A stretch of 64,000 nucleotides of DNA from Chitinophaga pinensis (GTDB taxonomy: Bacteria; Bacteroidota; Bacteroidia; Chitinophagales; Chitinophagaceae), in the NCBI RefSeq assembly GCF_007896845.1, contig NZ_VOHS01000011.1, positions 62,001 to 126,000 on the forward strand, given 5' to 3'. Positions 16,418 through 25,727 of the stretch are shown one piece after another; the stretch's first letter is position 1, and every line of letters starts with the position of its first letter. The position numbers and the translations under genes are program-made. Below the pieces are notes generated by a model. It was not told the origin of the DNA. It saw only the letters and a program-made list of their open reading frames with translations, and did not search any database.

Positions 16418-17749
16418 ATGCAGTTCGAAGTAAATACGCGGCAAATAATAAAAATTGCCGCCCCTATATGCCTGGCTCTCATTATTCCACAGATAAATCA
16501 CATGACAAATACCGCTTTCCTGGGTCGCCTGGGAGAGTTTCAGCTGGCAGCCAATGGTATTGCCGGTATTTATTATCTGGTGATGTACATGGTCGCCTAT
16601 GGCCTGAATAACGGTCTACAGGTCCTGATCGCCCGCCGGGCAGGTCAGCTGAATACAGAAGGAATTGGCCGCCTTTTCTCTAATGGTCTGTTACTCGGAC
16701 TGGGTTCTTCCTTTCTGGTTATAGCGATCACGCTGTTGCTGGCGCCATGGTTCTTTTCGAAAAGCCTTCATAATCAACAGATATATGAGGCTGCATTGTC
16801 CTTTATCCGCATCCGTATCTGGGGCCTCCCATTCCTGATGATGCTGAGTATGGCCAATGCCTTCTACATCGGCAGCGGTAATTCCAAAGTATTGGCGGTG
16901 ACTTCTTTATGTCAGGAAGTAGTCAATATTTTCTTTGACTACACTTTGATATTCGGCAAACTTGGATTGCCATCCCTCGGATTAAACGGTGCAGCGGTTG
17001 CTTCTGTCATTGCCGAAGGCACAGGCATGACTGTCGCGTATACCATTCTCTTTGGTATGGGATTTCACAAACGCTTTCTGTTATTTAAGTATCTGAAACC
17101 CTCTTGGGCTATTATGCGCAGTATCCTGACTATTTCTGCGCCGTTGATCGTACAGTTCCTGTTCAGTATTGGCAGCTGGTTTATCTTCTTCATTTTTATA
17201 GAACACCTTGGCGAAAGACCGCTGGCTATTTCCAATATGCTCAGAAGTATCTTCGGATTCTTTGGTGTCTTTACCTGGTCCCTTGCGGCAACCTGCAACA
17301 CCATGGTCAGTAATATTATTGGTCAGGGAAAAACGGATCAGGTATTCAGCGTGATCCGTAAAATTGTCATGATCAGTTTATTATGCGCGGTAGTTGTGTG
17401 TATACTGGTTAATCTATTCCCATATAATATCCTGCGTATTTACACGACGGATATGCCATTGATACAAGAGGCCATTCCTTCTGTCCGCATTATTACACTG
17501 AGCACCCTGCTGATGGCCATATCCGGGGTCGTACTGAGTGCTGTGACGGGTACCGGCAATACAAGGATTAACCTCGGCATTGAATTCGCCGCAGTACTGG
17601 GTTACCTCTTATATTGCAGTATTGTGGTAGAGCAGTGGCGCAGCCCACTATATGTAGCCTGGCTGGCTGATTTCTTTTACTGGACCATCATCTTTGTGCT
17701 TTGCTTCTTCTATCTGCGCAGCGGGAGATGGAAATCAAGGTCTATCTGA
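16418..17749 (+). CDS. MATE family efflux transporter
   Basis: A 443-residue inner-membrane protein with twelve hydrophobic segments in two similar halves, the MATE (NorM/DinF) pattern that exports cationic drugs or metabolites against Na+ or H+. Typical segments are IPQINHMTNTAFLGRLGEF (about 24-42) and GNTRINLGIEF in the second half. The ATG at 16418 is chosen over an upstream GTG at 16403. It is divergent from DUF3822 with 55 bases between starts. The substrate is unknown. Confidence 0.92.
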   Translation: MQFEVNTRQIIKIAAPICLALIIPQINHMTNTAFLGRLGEFQLAANGIAGIYYLVMYMVAYGLNNGLQVLIARRAGQLNTEGIGRLFSNGLLLGLGSSFLVIAITLLLAPWFFSKSLHNQQIYEAALSFIRIRIWGLPFLMMLSMANAFYIGSGNSKVLAVTSLCQEVVNIFFDYTLIFGKLGLPSLGLNGAAVASVIAEGTGMTVAYTILFGMGFHKRFLLFKYLKPSWAIMRSILTISAPLIVQFLFSIGSWFIFFIFIEHLGERPLAISNMLRSIFGFFGVFTWSLAATCNTMVSNIIGQGKTDQVFSVIRKIVMISLLCAVVVCILVNLFPYNILRIYTTDMPLIQEAIPSVRIITLSTLLMAISGVVLSAVTGTGNTRINLGIEFAAVLGYLLYCSIVVEQWRSPLYVAWLADFFYWTIIFVLCFFYLRSGRWKSRSI

Positions 17750-17751
17750 GA

Positions 17752-18507
17752 TTACTCCATGCTTTCCAGCATCTTTCTACAGGTGGACTTGATGCCCGGA
17801 TCATCCTGATATATTGGACGCAGGGTCACCGCCTTCCGCAATACTTCGATGGATTTTTCCAGTTCTTCCTTGTCTTTATAGGCTTTCGCGAGGTCCTGAT
17901 AATTGACCAGCAGAGAGGGGTCCAGTTTACGGCATTTTTCGAAGCTGGTAATCGCATTATCCAGCGAGCCTTCCGGTAAGCCGCCGAACAGCATTTTGGC
18001 TGCCGCTTTTTCCAGAGCGTTCATATTTGCCATGTCGTAATTCAGTTTACCCAATACGTAATAGGCTTTAGCATAAGTAGGGTTAAACTTGATCGCCAGT
18101 TCAGCAAATCTTTTCACTTCTTTATACGCAGCGACTTTTTCTTTAGCCCCCTGAGTAGTGGCTACACGCCCTAATGCTACAGCCATCACATAGTTAGCTT
18201 CCGCGTTCTCAGGTGCTATTTTGATTGCCTGATCTGCATAATTTTTTGCCTCAGTATAATTACGTGTTTTCTCATCCTTGTCGGCGGCTCTGCTGCCTTC
18301 GCGGGCACTGAGTTCACTGGCGCCTGTCAGTGCGGCAATGTTATCAGGTTGTACTTTGAGTGCATCTTTGTAAAGGGACAAAGCAGCAGGTTCTTTCATT
18401 TGTTTTTCCAGTTGTCTGGCCTGGTCAACCATCTCTTCAGGAGTTTGGGCATATGTGAATGCAGATACCAGGAATAAAGCAGCAGATGTAAATACCTTAT
18501 AAAACAT
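17752..18507 (-). CDS. Secreted tetratricopeptide-repeat protein
   Basis: A 251-residue protein with a signal peptide (about 1-20, ending TYAQ) and four or five TPR-like helical hairpins, for example AALSLYKDALKVQPDNIAA (about 40-58), YADQAIKIAPENAEANYVMA (about 90-109) and SIEVLRKAVTLRPIY near the end. The middle pattern resembles the TPR region of RMD-like proteins. It is probably a periplasmic scaffold; no partner is indicated. It converges with the MATE gene, with only 2 bases between the stops and no terminator hairpin. Confidence 0.82.
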   Translation of the reverse strand: MFYKVFTSAALFLVSAFTYAQTPEEMVDQARQLEKQMKEPAALSLYKDALKVQPDNIAALTGASELSAREGSRAADKDEKTRNYTEAKNYADQAIKIAPENAEANYVMAVALGRVATTQGAKEKVAAYKEVKRFAELAIKFNPTYAKAYYVLGKLNYDMANMNALEKAAAKMLFGGLPEGSLDNAITSFEKCRKLDPSLLVNYQDLAKAYKDKEELEKSIEVLRKAVTLRPIYQDDPGIKSTCRKMLESME

Positions 18508-18612
18508 AGGGCGGAATTTTACACATATTAAATTAACTAAATTTAACGCTTTATCGACAGATAACCCATACCGTATATGTATTTATCTGTGAAGGCAGGG
18601 GAAAATGCCCTG

Positions 18613-18963
18613 TTAATAGTTCTTTTCGAGTGTTACGATGGAGTTGCGTATAGGAGCCCCCATGGGAGGGTTCATTTTCTTAAGAGAAATAACGGAGCGC
18701 TGGATTTCAGGATATTTTTCCTTTACAGCGTCGCTGATATTATATACGACCTGTTCCAGCAGGGGTTGTGGAACGGCCATTATCTTTTTCACGATATTAT
18801 AAAGTCCCTGATAATTAACCGTTTCAGCGATACTATCAATATGATGTGTACCGGGAATAGTTACAAAGATGTCTACGACAAATTCATTGCCTATCACTCG
18901 TTCTTCCGGATATAAGCCATGAAATGCGCGAAAGGTAGCTTGTTCTAATCCAACGGTAAGCAT
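18613..18963 (-). CDS. folB: Dihydroneopterin aldolase
   Basis: A 116-residue folate-synthesis enzyme that converts dihydroneopterin to 6-hydroxymethyl-dihydropterin and glycolaldehyde. Family features are the conserved Glu of the FHGLYPEER segment (about 14-22), NYQGLYNIVKKIM (about 49-61, the TVNYQ stretch) and the C-terminal SLKKMNPPMGAP, where the Lys is the catalytic residue. Length is normal for FolB. A dispersed palindromic element fills the region between this start and the trxB stop. Confidence 0.92.
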   Translation of the reverse strand: MLTVGLEQATFRAFHGLYPEERVIGNEFVVDIFVTIPGTHHIDSIAETVNYQGLYNIVKKIMAVPQPLLEQVVYNISDAVKEKYPEIQRSVISLKKMNPPMGAPIRNSIVTLEKNY

Positions 18964-18972
18964 AAGAAAATC

Positions 18973-19179
18973 AGGAATTACGAATTAGGAATTGAGACTT
19001 CCAATGGAAGGAGTCTTTCTACAAAGGTTCAGACAATCTCTTGAGCAGCAGATGAGTAGTACTGTCGTTGGGTAGTCAGCATAGTATTAATTTATACCGC
19101 CAACGACAATTTATTAAAGCAATCAGGAATTATGAATCAGAAATTTTAAACCCAATTTCTGATTCATAATTCCTGATTG
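18973..19179. repeat. Dispersed palindromic element, copy A
   Basis: Its head is a 24-base sequence (18973-18996, AGGAATTACGAATTA...) identical to that at 29251-29274, and the next 15 bases are also similar. Its tail is a perfect 26-base inverted repeat (19120-19145 and 19154-19179) around TTAAACCC. A further 9-base inverted repeat lies inside (19063-19071 and 19100-19108). It fills the gap between trxB (upstream gene) and folB, the same context as copy B. Confidence 0.7.
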
Positions 19180-19187
19180 CTAATTAT

Positions 19188-20132
19188 TTAGAAGCCCTGG
19201 GCAGATAAATAACGTTCTGCATCCAGTGCAGCCATACAACCACTACCCGCAGCTGTTACTGCCTGACGGTAGATCTTGTCCTGTACGTCGCCACAGGCGA
19301 ATACTCCTTCCACGTTAGTACGGGAAGTGCCAGGTACGGTTTTGATATAGTCCTGTTCGTCCAGTTCCAGATAATCTTTGAAGATAGCGGAGTTGGGCTG
19401 GTGACCGATTGCTACGAAGAACGCGCTTACCGGAACGGTTGTTTCTTCATTTTTGGCAGTGTTCAGCAATCTAACTGCTTCCACTTTATTTTCGCCCAGT
19501 ACTTCCTGGGTTTCAGTATTCCAGTATACGATGATGTTGGAAGTTTTCAGTACGCGGTCCTGCATAATTTTGGATGCACGCATTTCATGACGGCGAACGA
19601 TCATATGAACGTTGCTACACATTTTGGACAGGTACAGTGCTTCTTCGGCAGCGGTATCACCAGCGCCTACAATCGCCACTTCTTTACCACGGAAGAAGAA
19701 TCCGTCACAAACAGCGCAGGCAGATACACCGCTACCGTTCAGACGTTGCTCAGAAGGCATTCCCAGCCATTTGGCGGAAGCACCTGTAGCAATGATGATA
19801 GCATCAGCTGTCATCACTTTAGATTCGTCGATCGTTACTTTATATGGTTTGCTGCTAAAGTCTACGGATGTAGCCAGACCAAAGCGGATGTCAGCACCCA
19901 TGCGGGTAGCCTGCTTTTCAAAGTCCACCATCATTTCAGGCCCCTGAATACCTTCCGGATAACCCGGATAGTTTTCTACTTCTGTTGTGATGGTCAGCTG
20001 ACCGCCTGGCTGAATACCCTGGTAAAGTACAGGTTTAAGATTTGCTCTTGCGGCATATATAGCGGCAGTGTAGCCTGCCGGTCCGGAACCTATTATCAAT
20101 AAATGTACATGTTCCTGTTGGTTAGTTTCCAT
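19188..20132 (-). CDS. trxB: Thioredoxin-disulfide reductase
   Basis: A 314-residue FAD enzyme that passes electrons from NADPH to thioredoxin. The FAD-binding GSGPAGYTAAIYAAR is at about residues 15-29, the redox pair CAVC at about 138-141 in SACAVCDGFFF, and the NADPH-binding GAGDTAAEEA at about 156-165. The second FAD motif GVFACGDVQD is near 275-284. Length is normal for low-molecular-weight TrxB. A TATTTTTG promoter element lies about 106 bases upstream. Confidence 0.96.
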   Translation of the reverse strand: METNQQEHVHLLIIGSGPAGYTAAIYAARANLKPVLYQGIQPGGQLTITTEVENYPGYPEGIQGPEMMVDFEKQATRMGADIRFGLATSVDFSSKPYKVTIDESKVMTADAIIIATGASAKWLGMPSEQRLNGSGVSACAVCDGFFFRGKEVAIVGAGDTAAEEALYLSKMCSNVHMIVRRHEMRASKIMQDRVLKTSNIIVYWNTETQEVLGENKVEAVRLLNTAKNEETTVPVSAFFVAIGHQPNSAIFKDYLELDEQDYIKTVPGTSRTNVEGVFACGDVQDKIYRQAVTAAGSGCMAALDAERYLSAQGF

Positions 20133-20237
20133 GCTTACTATGTAATATTAATAAGGTATAATGATGGTTTATGAATGTCCGTATTCGTTACCGGCACACA
20201 TGACAAGTAGACGAACAACGCCCAGGCATATGGCTTG

Positions 20238-20245
20238 CAAAAATA
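20238..20245 (-). promoter_or_regulatory. -7 promoter element of trxB
   Basis: TATTTTTG on the minus strand, exact to TAnnTTTG, with a T-rich -33 region. The predicted leader is about 98 bases. It lies just after the rpoD terminator, so trxB would be transcribed separately. Confidence 0.5.
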
Positions 20246-20259
20246 CGTTTCCCCATAAA

Positions 20260-20293
20260 ATAAAAAACACCGGCTATAAAATTACAGCCGGTG
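20260..20293 (-). terminator. Rho-independent terminator of rpoD
   Basis: Perfect 8-base arms CACCGGCT / AGCCGGTG (20268-20275 and 20286-20293), followed on the minus strand by TTTTTTATTTTA. About 80 bases past the rpoD stop. Confidence 0.88.
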
Positions 20294-20372
20294 CATCTAT
20301 ATAAAAGTTATAGATCTATGATTTGAATAGCAACTTAATGCTTATCCTCTTCTCCTCCATCTTAACAGGGGA

Positions 20373-21230
20373 TTAACCCAGGTAAGATTTCAGTGCTCCG
20401 CTGTAGCGGGCTTTCTGCAGCCTTTTGATGGCGCGTTCCTTGATTTGACGAATTCTTTCTTTTGTCAGGTCGTACTTCTGACCGATTTGCTCGATCGTTG
20501 CTCCATTCTCTCCATCCAGACCAAAGTATGCGTTTACGATTTCCGCTTCGCGAGGGCTGAGTGATTTCAGCACACGGCGGATCTCTTCACGCAGTGAATC
20601 ACGCATTACATCATCATCAGTGATATCACCACCTTCCAGCAGGTCGCCCATTGCCACATCTTCTGCTTCGTGAACCGGAGCATCCAATGACATGTGACGG
20701 GTATTGCTTTGGAAGATATTGTTAATCTCTGACTCAGACATTTCCAGGATCTCTGCTAACTCTTCTGTTGAAGGTTCTCTTTCATTCTCCTGTTCAAATG
20801 CCATGTAGGCTTTGTTAGCTTTATTATAAGTGCCGATTTTATTCTGCGGCAGACGAACCAGACGGCCCTGTTCTGCTAAAGCCTGTAGTATGGATTGACG
20901 AATCCACCAAACAGCATAAGAAATGAATTTGAACCCTTTCGTTTCATCGAATCTCTGCGCAGCTTTGATCAACCCTAAATTGCCCTCGTTAATGAGGTCG
21001 CTGAGGCTTAAGCCCTGGTGTTGATATTGCTTTGCTACTGATACTACGAAACGAAGGTTTCCTGTAGTTAAACGTTCAAGAGCCTTCTGGTCACCCATCT
21101 TAATGCGCTGCGCCAAAACGGTCTCTTCCTCAGGTGTTAACAAAGGGATCTTTGAAATCTCCTGCAGGTATTTTTCTACCGCCTGCGAATCACGGTTTGT
21201 GATCTGGGTGGCAATTTTAAGTTGCCTCAT
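20373..21230 (-). CDS. rpoD: Primary sigma-70 RNA polymerase sigma factor
   Basis: A 285-residue housekeeping sigma factor of the short Bacteroidota type, lacking the long acidic N-terminal region 1.1 of E. coli RpoD. Region 1.2 starts near residue 15 (DSQAVEKYLQEISKIPLLT). Region 2 includes the -10-reading helix FKFISYAVWWIRQSI (about 100-114). Region 3 is at about 140-200, and region 4 ends with the helix-turn-helix TKERIRQIKERAIKRLQ (about 255-271). This factor recognises the TTTG / TAnnTTTG promoters seen repeatedly in this window. Confidence 0.95.
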   Translation of the reverse strand: MRQLKIATQITNRDSQAVEKYLQEISKIPLLTPEEETVLAQRIKMGDQKALERLTTGNLRFVVSVAKQYQHQGLSLSDLINEGNLGLIKAAQRFDETKGFKFISYAVWWIRQSILQALAEQGRLVRLPQNKIGTYNKANKAYMAFEQENEREPSTEELAEILEMSESEINNIFQSNTRHMSLDAPVHEAEDVAMGDLLEGGDITDDDVMRDSLREEIRRVLKSLSPREAEIVNAYFGLDGENGATIEQIGQKYDLTKERIRQIKERAIKRLQKARYSGALKSYLG

Positions 21231-21354
21231 ATTGAAAGTTTATTAGTTTATAAATTGAATAACATCAAAAGAATTTTTTTGTTGAGATATTTTAAATAAT
21301 TATCTTACAACCTATTCCACTCCTCTAACATTATCGTTTTAACAAATTAGCCTG

Positions 21355-21386
21355 CAAAGATCGTGCTAATACCCCACACCGCCAAA
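21355..21386 (-). promoter_or_regulatory. Candidate rpoD promoter
   Basis: On the minus strand, TTTG (21386-21383) is followed after 20 bases by GATCTTTG (21362-21355), 7 of 8 to TAnnTTTG. Transcription would start near 21348, giving a leader of about 118 AT-rich bases. The remaining part of this 326-base divergent region (21231-21556) shows only AT-rich DNA, with TACATTG at about 21539 near the threonine aldolase start. Confidence 0.5.
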
Positions 21387-21556
21387 TACTTTTCAAGCCA
21401 TCAATTTGCTATAACAAAGTACTCTATATAAACGATATTTAATAACCCTTTATTAGGTATTTTCACGGCTTTAGTTAAATTTTAACAATTGAAAAATAAT
21501 CAACTTCAGATTATTAACTTCACTAATTTATTATTCGATACATTGCAAATTCTTCA

Positions 21557-22579
21557 ATGATGATTATTGATTTCAGGAGTGATACTTTCACAAAGCCAAC
21601 TCCCGGAATGCTTAAAGCGATGACTGAAGCAGCCACCGGTGATGATGTATTTGGCGAAGACCCCAGCGTAAACCAGCTTGAAGCCACGATGGCAGCATAT
21701 TTTGGCAAAGAAGCTGCCATGTACTGCCCCTCTGGCACAATGAGCAACCAGATTGCGATCAAAGTACATACCCAACCGGGTGATGAAGTGATTTGCAGCG
21801 ACTTAGCCCATGTATATATATATGAAGGCGGCGGTATCGCCTTTAATGCGGGCGCACAGGTACGCGCGCTCGAGGGTGACCGTGGTATGATCACCGCTGC
21901 ACAGGTAGCCGCAGCTATCAACCCTGACGATGTGCACAAAGCCACTACCAGTCTGGTTTGCCTTGAAAACACCTCTAACCGCGGAGGTGGCTGTTGTTAT
22001 GATATTGAAGAAATCACAAGGATTAAAAACGTATGCAGGGATAATCACCTGAAACTACATCTGGACGGGGCCAGACTGTTCAATGCGCTTGTGGCAACCG
22101 GGGAAAATCCGAAGACATTCGGGGAACTGTTCGATACGATTTCTGTCTGCCTCAACAAAGGCATGGGCTGTCCTATGGGCTCCGTGCTACTGGGGAGCGC
22201 AGCGTTTATTAAATCCGCCCGCAGGGTGAGGAAAAAGTTAGGTGGTAGCCTACGTCAGGCTGGCTATATGGCAGCAACCGGACTTTATGCCATGGAACAT
22301 CATATTGCCAGATTGGCAGAAGACCATCTGAATGCCAAACAGATTGCCAAATACCTGTTACAGAAAACCTTTGTCGGACATATGCTGCCGGTAGAAACCA
22401 ATATCCTCATCTTTAATGTACAGGATGAATGGACGCCGAAACTGTTTGCAGACTATATGAAACAGGAAGGCATATTGGTAACGCCGATCTCCGATACACA
22501 AATCCGTATGGTACTGCACCTTGATATTACACAGGAAATGGTGGAAAAAACCTGTGCTGTTATCTCCCACATGGAATAG
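21557..22579 (+). CDS. Low-specificity L-threonine aldolase
   Basis: A 340-residue fold-I PLP enzyme that cleaves threonine to glycine and acetaldehyde. Conserved blocks are [14 protein letters not shown] at the start, [13 protein letters not shown] (about 55-67, PLP phosphate), [11 protein letters not shown] (about 168-178, the Asp contacting PLP) and the PLP lysine in [12 protein letters not shown] (about 197-208). The second Met (21560) is an equally possible start. The next gene on the strand, valS, is separated by terminators, so this is a single-gene unit. Confidence 0.93.
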   Translation: MMIIDFRSDTFTKPTPGMLKAMTEAATGDDVFGEDPSVNQLEATMAAYFGKEAAMYCPSGTMSNQIAIKVHTQPGDEVICSDLAHVYIYEGGGIAFNAGAQVRALEGDRGMITAAQVAAAINPDDVHKATTSLVCLENTSNRGGGCCYDIEEITRIKNVCRDNHLKLHLDGARLFNALVATGENPKTFGELFDTISVCLNKGMGCPMGSVLLGSAAFIKSARRVRKKLGGSLRQAGYMAATGLYAMEHHIARLAEDHLNAKQIAKYLLQKTFVGHMLPVETNILIFNVQDEWTPKLFADYMKQEGILVTPISDTQIRMVLHLDITQEMVEKTCAVISHME

Positions 22580-22867
22580 TCTTTTCAAAAAATGGAATTA
22601 TCTTCCAGATAATAGAATAAGAGGGCTGTCCGCTTTACGGTGAACAGCCCTTCTCCTTATTCTAAATTCAGCCACTCTGTTACCTGCCGGTAATCATGGA
22701 GATCGATCCCTTTGCTACGCGCGCCGGTGAGCTATTGTCCTGACACGGCAATGACTTTAAATTTCAATTTTAGCAAGGTGATTCAGTTAATAACAAGTAT
22801 GTTACGGGGTTATCTGCTGGCAATAATTTCTAAAGTTGGTCAAAACTAGCCAGCCCCGCTGGCAGAC

Positions 22868-22902
22868 GCAACCGGGATTGTATACCCGGTCGCATTTTTT
22901 TT
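22868..22902 (+). terminator. Strong orphan rho-independent terminator upstream of valS
   Basis: Nine-base arms (22868-22876 and 22885-22893, one A-C mismatch), 8-base loop, then A and eight T. It lies 289 bases after the threonine aldolase stop and 121 bases before valS. Confidence 0.8.
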
Positions 22903-22985
22903 GTAACCGGTCGTTTTACTCTGAAAAGTGAGGAAAGGTGACTCCCCTCCCCAAAAACGGAGATGATTCTAATCGGTTATTCTCT

Positions 22986-22993
22986 TATTTTTG
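22986..22993 (+). promoter_or_regulatory. -7 promoter element of valS
   Basis: TATTTTTG, exact to TAnnTTTG. The predicted start near 23000 gives a leader of about 23 bases. No clear -33 TTTG. Confidence 0.5.
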
Positions 22994-23022
22994 CACACTT
23001 ATATAAATGATATATCGCAAGC

Positions 23023-25668
23023 ATGGAACTTTCTAAAAATTTTACGCCTGCTGCTGCTGAAGGCAAATGGTACCAGCACTGGATGGACAAAGGTTATTTC
23101 CGTAGTAAACCGGACAACCGTCCCCCCTTTACCATTGTGATCCCTCCTCCTAACGTCACCGGTGTGCTGCACATGGGACATACCCTGAACGAAACCGTAC
23201 AGGATATCCTGGTGCGCCGTGCACGTATGAGCGGATACAATACCTGCTGGGTCCCTGGTTCCGACCATGCATCTATTGCAACAGAGGCAAAAGTGGTGAA
23301 CATGCTCAAAACCGAAAAAGGTATTGAGAAATCACAGCTTACCCGTGAAGAGTTCCTCAAATACGCGTTTGAGTGGAAAGATAAATATGGTGGCATCATT
23401 TATAGCCAGATCAAAAAGCTTGGATGCTCCTGCGACTGGGACAGGGTAACCTTTACCATGGATGACCATTACTATCAGGCAGTTATCAAAGTATTTACAG
23501 ACCTGTATAGCAAAGGCCTGATCTATCGCGGTGCCCGCATGATCAACTGGGATCCGAAAGCAAAAACTGCGCTGAGTGATGAAGAAGTACAGTATAAAGA
23601 CATCAACGGTAAACTTTACCATGTTCAATACGCCATCACCGATTCTGAAAATAATCTTACCGGCGAAAGCATCACCATCGCTACGCAGCGTCCTGAAACC
23701 ATCATGGGCGATACCGCTATCTGCGTAAACCCTGATGATGAACGTTATAAACACCTGGCAGGTCACTACGCGATCGTACCACTGGTAAACCGCAGAGTGC
23801 CTATCATCTTTGATACGTACGTAGATAAAGAATTCGGTACAGGTGCGCTGAAAGTAACGCCTGCACACGATATCAATGACTATAACCTTGGTCTGAAACA
23901 TAATCTGGAAATAGTTGACACCCTGAACGACGATGGTACCCTCAGCACTGCTGCCGGCGTATTCATTGGTGAAGACCGCTTCAAAGCCCGTAAAAAGGTG
24001 ATTGCTGCACTTGACGAACAAGGCCTGTTGGTAAAAGAACAGGAATATACTACCCGTCTCGGCTACAGCGAGCGTAACCCTGATACTGTGGTTGAACCTC
24101 GTATCAGTACGCAGTGGTTTGTGAAGATGGCAGAACTGGCTAAACCAGCTTTGGATGCAGTAGTAGAAGGAAACGTGAAGATCCATCCGGGCGACCGCTT
24201 CCTCGCTACCTACAAATACTGGATGGAGAATGTAAAAGACTGGTGTATCTCCCGTCAGCTCTGGTGGGGACAACAAATCCCTGCTTTCTATGCGCCTGAT
24301 GGTACATTCGAGGTAGCACAGAACGTAGACGCTGCTATCGCTCAGTTCAAGGCGAAAGGTGCGACCTACACTGCCGCAGACCTCCGTCAGGATGAAGACT
24401 GTCTGGATACATGGTTCTCTTCCTGGTTATGGCCAATGGAAGTATTTAACGGTATCTCTCAGCCAGACAACGAAGAGATCAATTACTACTACCCAACCAA
24501 TGTACTGGTAACCGGACAGGATATCATCTTCTTCTGGGTTGCCCGTATGATCATGGCTGGTCAGGAATACAGAAACGAAAAGCCATTCAGTGATGTATAC
24601 TTCACTGGTATGGTTAGAGATAAACAAGGTCGCAAAATGAGTAAGCAGCTGGGTAACTCACCGGACCTGCTGGAACTCATTGAGCGTTTTGGTGCTGATG
24701 CCGTTCGCTTCGGTATCATGATCTCCTCCCCTGCGGGTAATGACCTGCTGTTTGACGAAGCTGCACTGGAACAGGGTAGTAAGTTTAACAACAAGATCTG
24801 GAACGCCCTGAAACTGGTGAAAATGTGGGAAGCCAATACCACCGGTGATGCAAATACCGCGGTTGACCACTTCGCTATCAGATGGTTTGAAAGCAGACTC
24901 AATGAAGTAAAAACACAGATAGCTGACCAGTTTACCGACTTCAAACTGAGCGAAGCACTGAAAGCACTTTATAGCCTGATCTGGGATGATTTCTGTAGCT
25001 GGTATCTGGAATGGGTAAAACCCGGTTTCGAACAGCCTTGTGATGCAGGCATATATGCAAAAACTGTTTACTTCTTCGAAGAACTGATGCAATTACTGCA
25101 CCCATTCATGCCGTTCCTGACAGAAGAGGTGTATCAATTGCTGAAAGAACGTCCGGCAGGTGATGACCTGATTATCAGACAGTATGGTGCTCCCGGTACT
25201 ATTGATGCAAAAATGCTCGCAGAAGGTCAACTGGCTAAAGAAGTCATCACCAGCATCCGTGATTCACGTAACAAGCACCAGATCAAGCCAAAAGAAGAAA
25301 TCGTCCTGCATATCGATACCCTGCAGGAAGCTGCTTTTAAACAAATCGAAGGCATGCTCTCCAAACAGGTAAATGCGAAAGCAATCAATTATACCAAAGA
25401 GCCGGTAGCTGGTTGTATCACACTGGTAGTACAGAAAGACAAGTTCTACCTCGGTACAGAAACCGTACTGGATCAAGGTGCTCAGAAAGACCAGCTGGAA
25501 AAAGACCTCGCTTATCTGCAAGGCTTCCTCGTATCAGTTGAGAAAAAGCTGAGCAATGAAAAATTTGTCCAGAATGCAAAACCGGAAGCGGTAGAGATAG
25601 AGCGAAATAAGAAGAAAGACGCTGAGGCAAAAATTGCTGCCATTACGGAAAGTTTGAAATCACTATAA
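23023..25668 (+). CDS. valS: Valyl-tRNA synthetase
   Basis: An 881-residue class Ia aminoacyl-tRNA synthetase. The ATP-binding HIGH motif appears as HMGH in PPPNVTGVLHMGH (about 40-52), and the KMSKS loop as GRKMSKQLGNSPD (about 529-541). Between them is the editing domain (about 195-345) that removes mischarged threonine. The anticodon-binding helical domain is at about 600-750, and the C-terminal coiled coil at about 815-881 (LEKDLAYLQGFLVSVEKKL). Length is normal for bacterial ValRS. It has its own promoter and terminator. Confidence 0.97.
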   Translation: MELSKNFTPAAAEGKWYQHWMDKGYFRSKPDNRPPFTIVIPPPNVTGVLHMGHTLNETVQDILVRRARMSGYNTCWVPGSDHASIATEAKVVNMLKTEKGIEKSQLTREEFLKYAFEWKDKYGGIIYSQIKKLGCSCDWDRVTFTMDDHYYQAVIKVFTDLYSKGLIYRGARMINWDPKAKTALSDEEVQYKDINGKLYHVQYAITDSENNLTGESITIATQRPETIMGDTAICVNPDDERYKHLAGHYAIVPLVNRRVPIIFDTYVDKEFGTGALKVTPAHDINDYNLGLKHNLEIVDTLNDDGTLSTAAGVFIGEDRFKARKKVIAALDEQGLLVKEQEYTTRLGYSERNPDTVVEPRISTQWFVKMAELAKPALDAVVEGNVKIHPGDRFLATYKYWMENVKDWCISRQLWWGQQIPAFYAPDGTFEVAQNVDAAIAQFKAKGATYTAADLRQDEDCLDTWFSSWLWPMEVFNGISQPDNEEINYYYPTNVLVTGQDIIFFWVARMIMAGQEYRNEKPFSDVYFTGMVRDKQGRKMSKQLGNSPDLLELIERFGADAVRFGIMISSPAGNDLLFDEAALEQGSKFNNKIWNALKLVKMWEANTTGDANTAVDHFAIRWFESRLNEVKTQIADQFTDFKLSEALKALYSLIWDDFCSWYLEWVKPGFEQPCDAGIYAKTVYFFEELMQLLHPFMPFLTEEVYQLLKERPAGDDLIIRQYGAPGTIDAKMLAEGQLAKEVITSIRDSRNKHQIKPKEEIVLHIDTLQEAAFKQIEGMLSKQVNAKAINYTKEPVAGCITLVVQKDKFYLGTETVLDQGAQKDQLEKDLAYLQGFLVSVEKKLSNEKFVQNAKPEAVEIERNKKKDAEAKIAAITESLKSL

Positions 25669-25676
25669 TTTTCAAT

Positions 25677-25710
25677 ATCGCCCGGACGTTAACTACTCCG
25701 GGCGATTTTT
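25677..25710 (+). terminator. Rho-independent terminator of valS
   Basis: Perfect 10-base arms (25677-25686 and 25697-25706), 10-base loop, then five T. It ends 18 bases before the next gene's ATG. Confidence 0.88.
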
Positions 25711-25727
25711 ATATCCCTTCTTATACT

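Larger units (their letters stand above)
22580..23022. other. Intergenic region with terminators and possible small RNA upstream of valS
   Basis: 443 bases without a gene. An imperfect hairpin (AGGGCTGT at 22622 to ACAGCCCT at 22652) lies about 43 bases after the threonine aldolase stop and may end that transcript. Further on are a GCCAGC / GCTGGC hairpin (22849-22854 and 22858-22863) and a strong terminator (22868-22902). A terminator this far from a gene suggests either a short RNA ending there or an attenuated valS leader. No exact promoter for such an RNA was seen (TAAATTTC at about 22753 is 7 of 8). Confidence 0.45.

Noticed and set aside
23332..24276. Long minus-strand frame opposite valS
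   Set aside because: Antisense shadow; no family features, and valS is unmistakable on the other strand.
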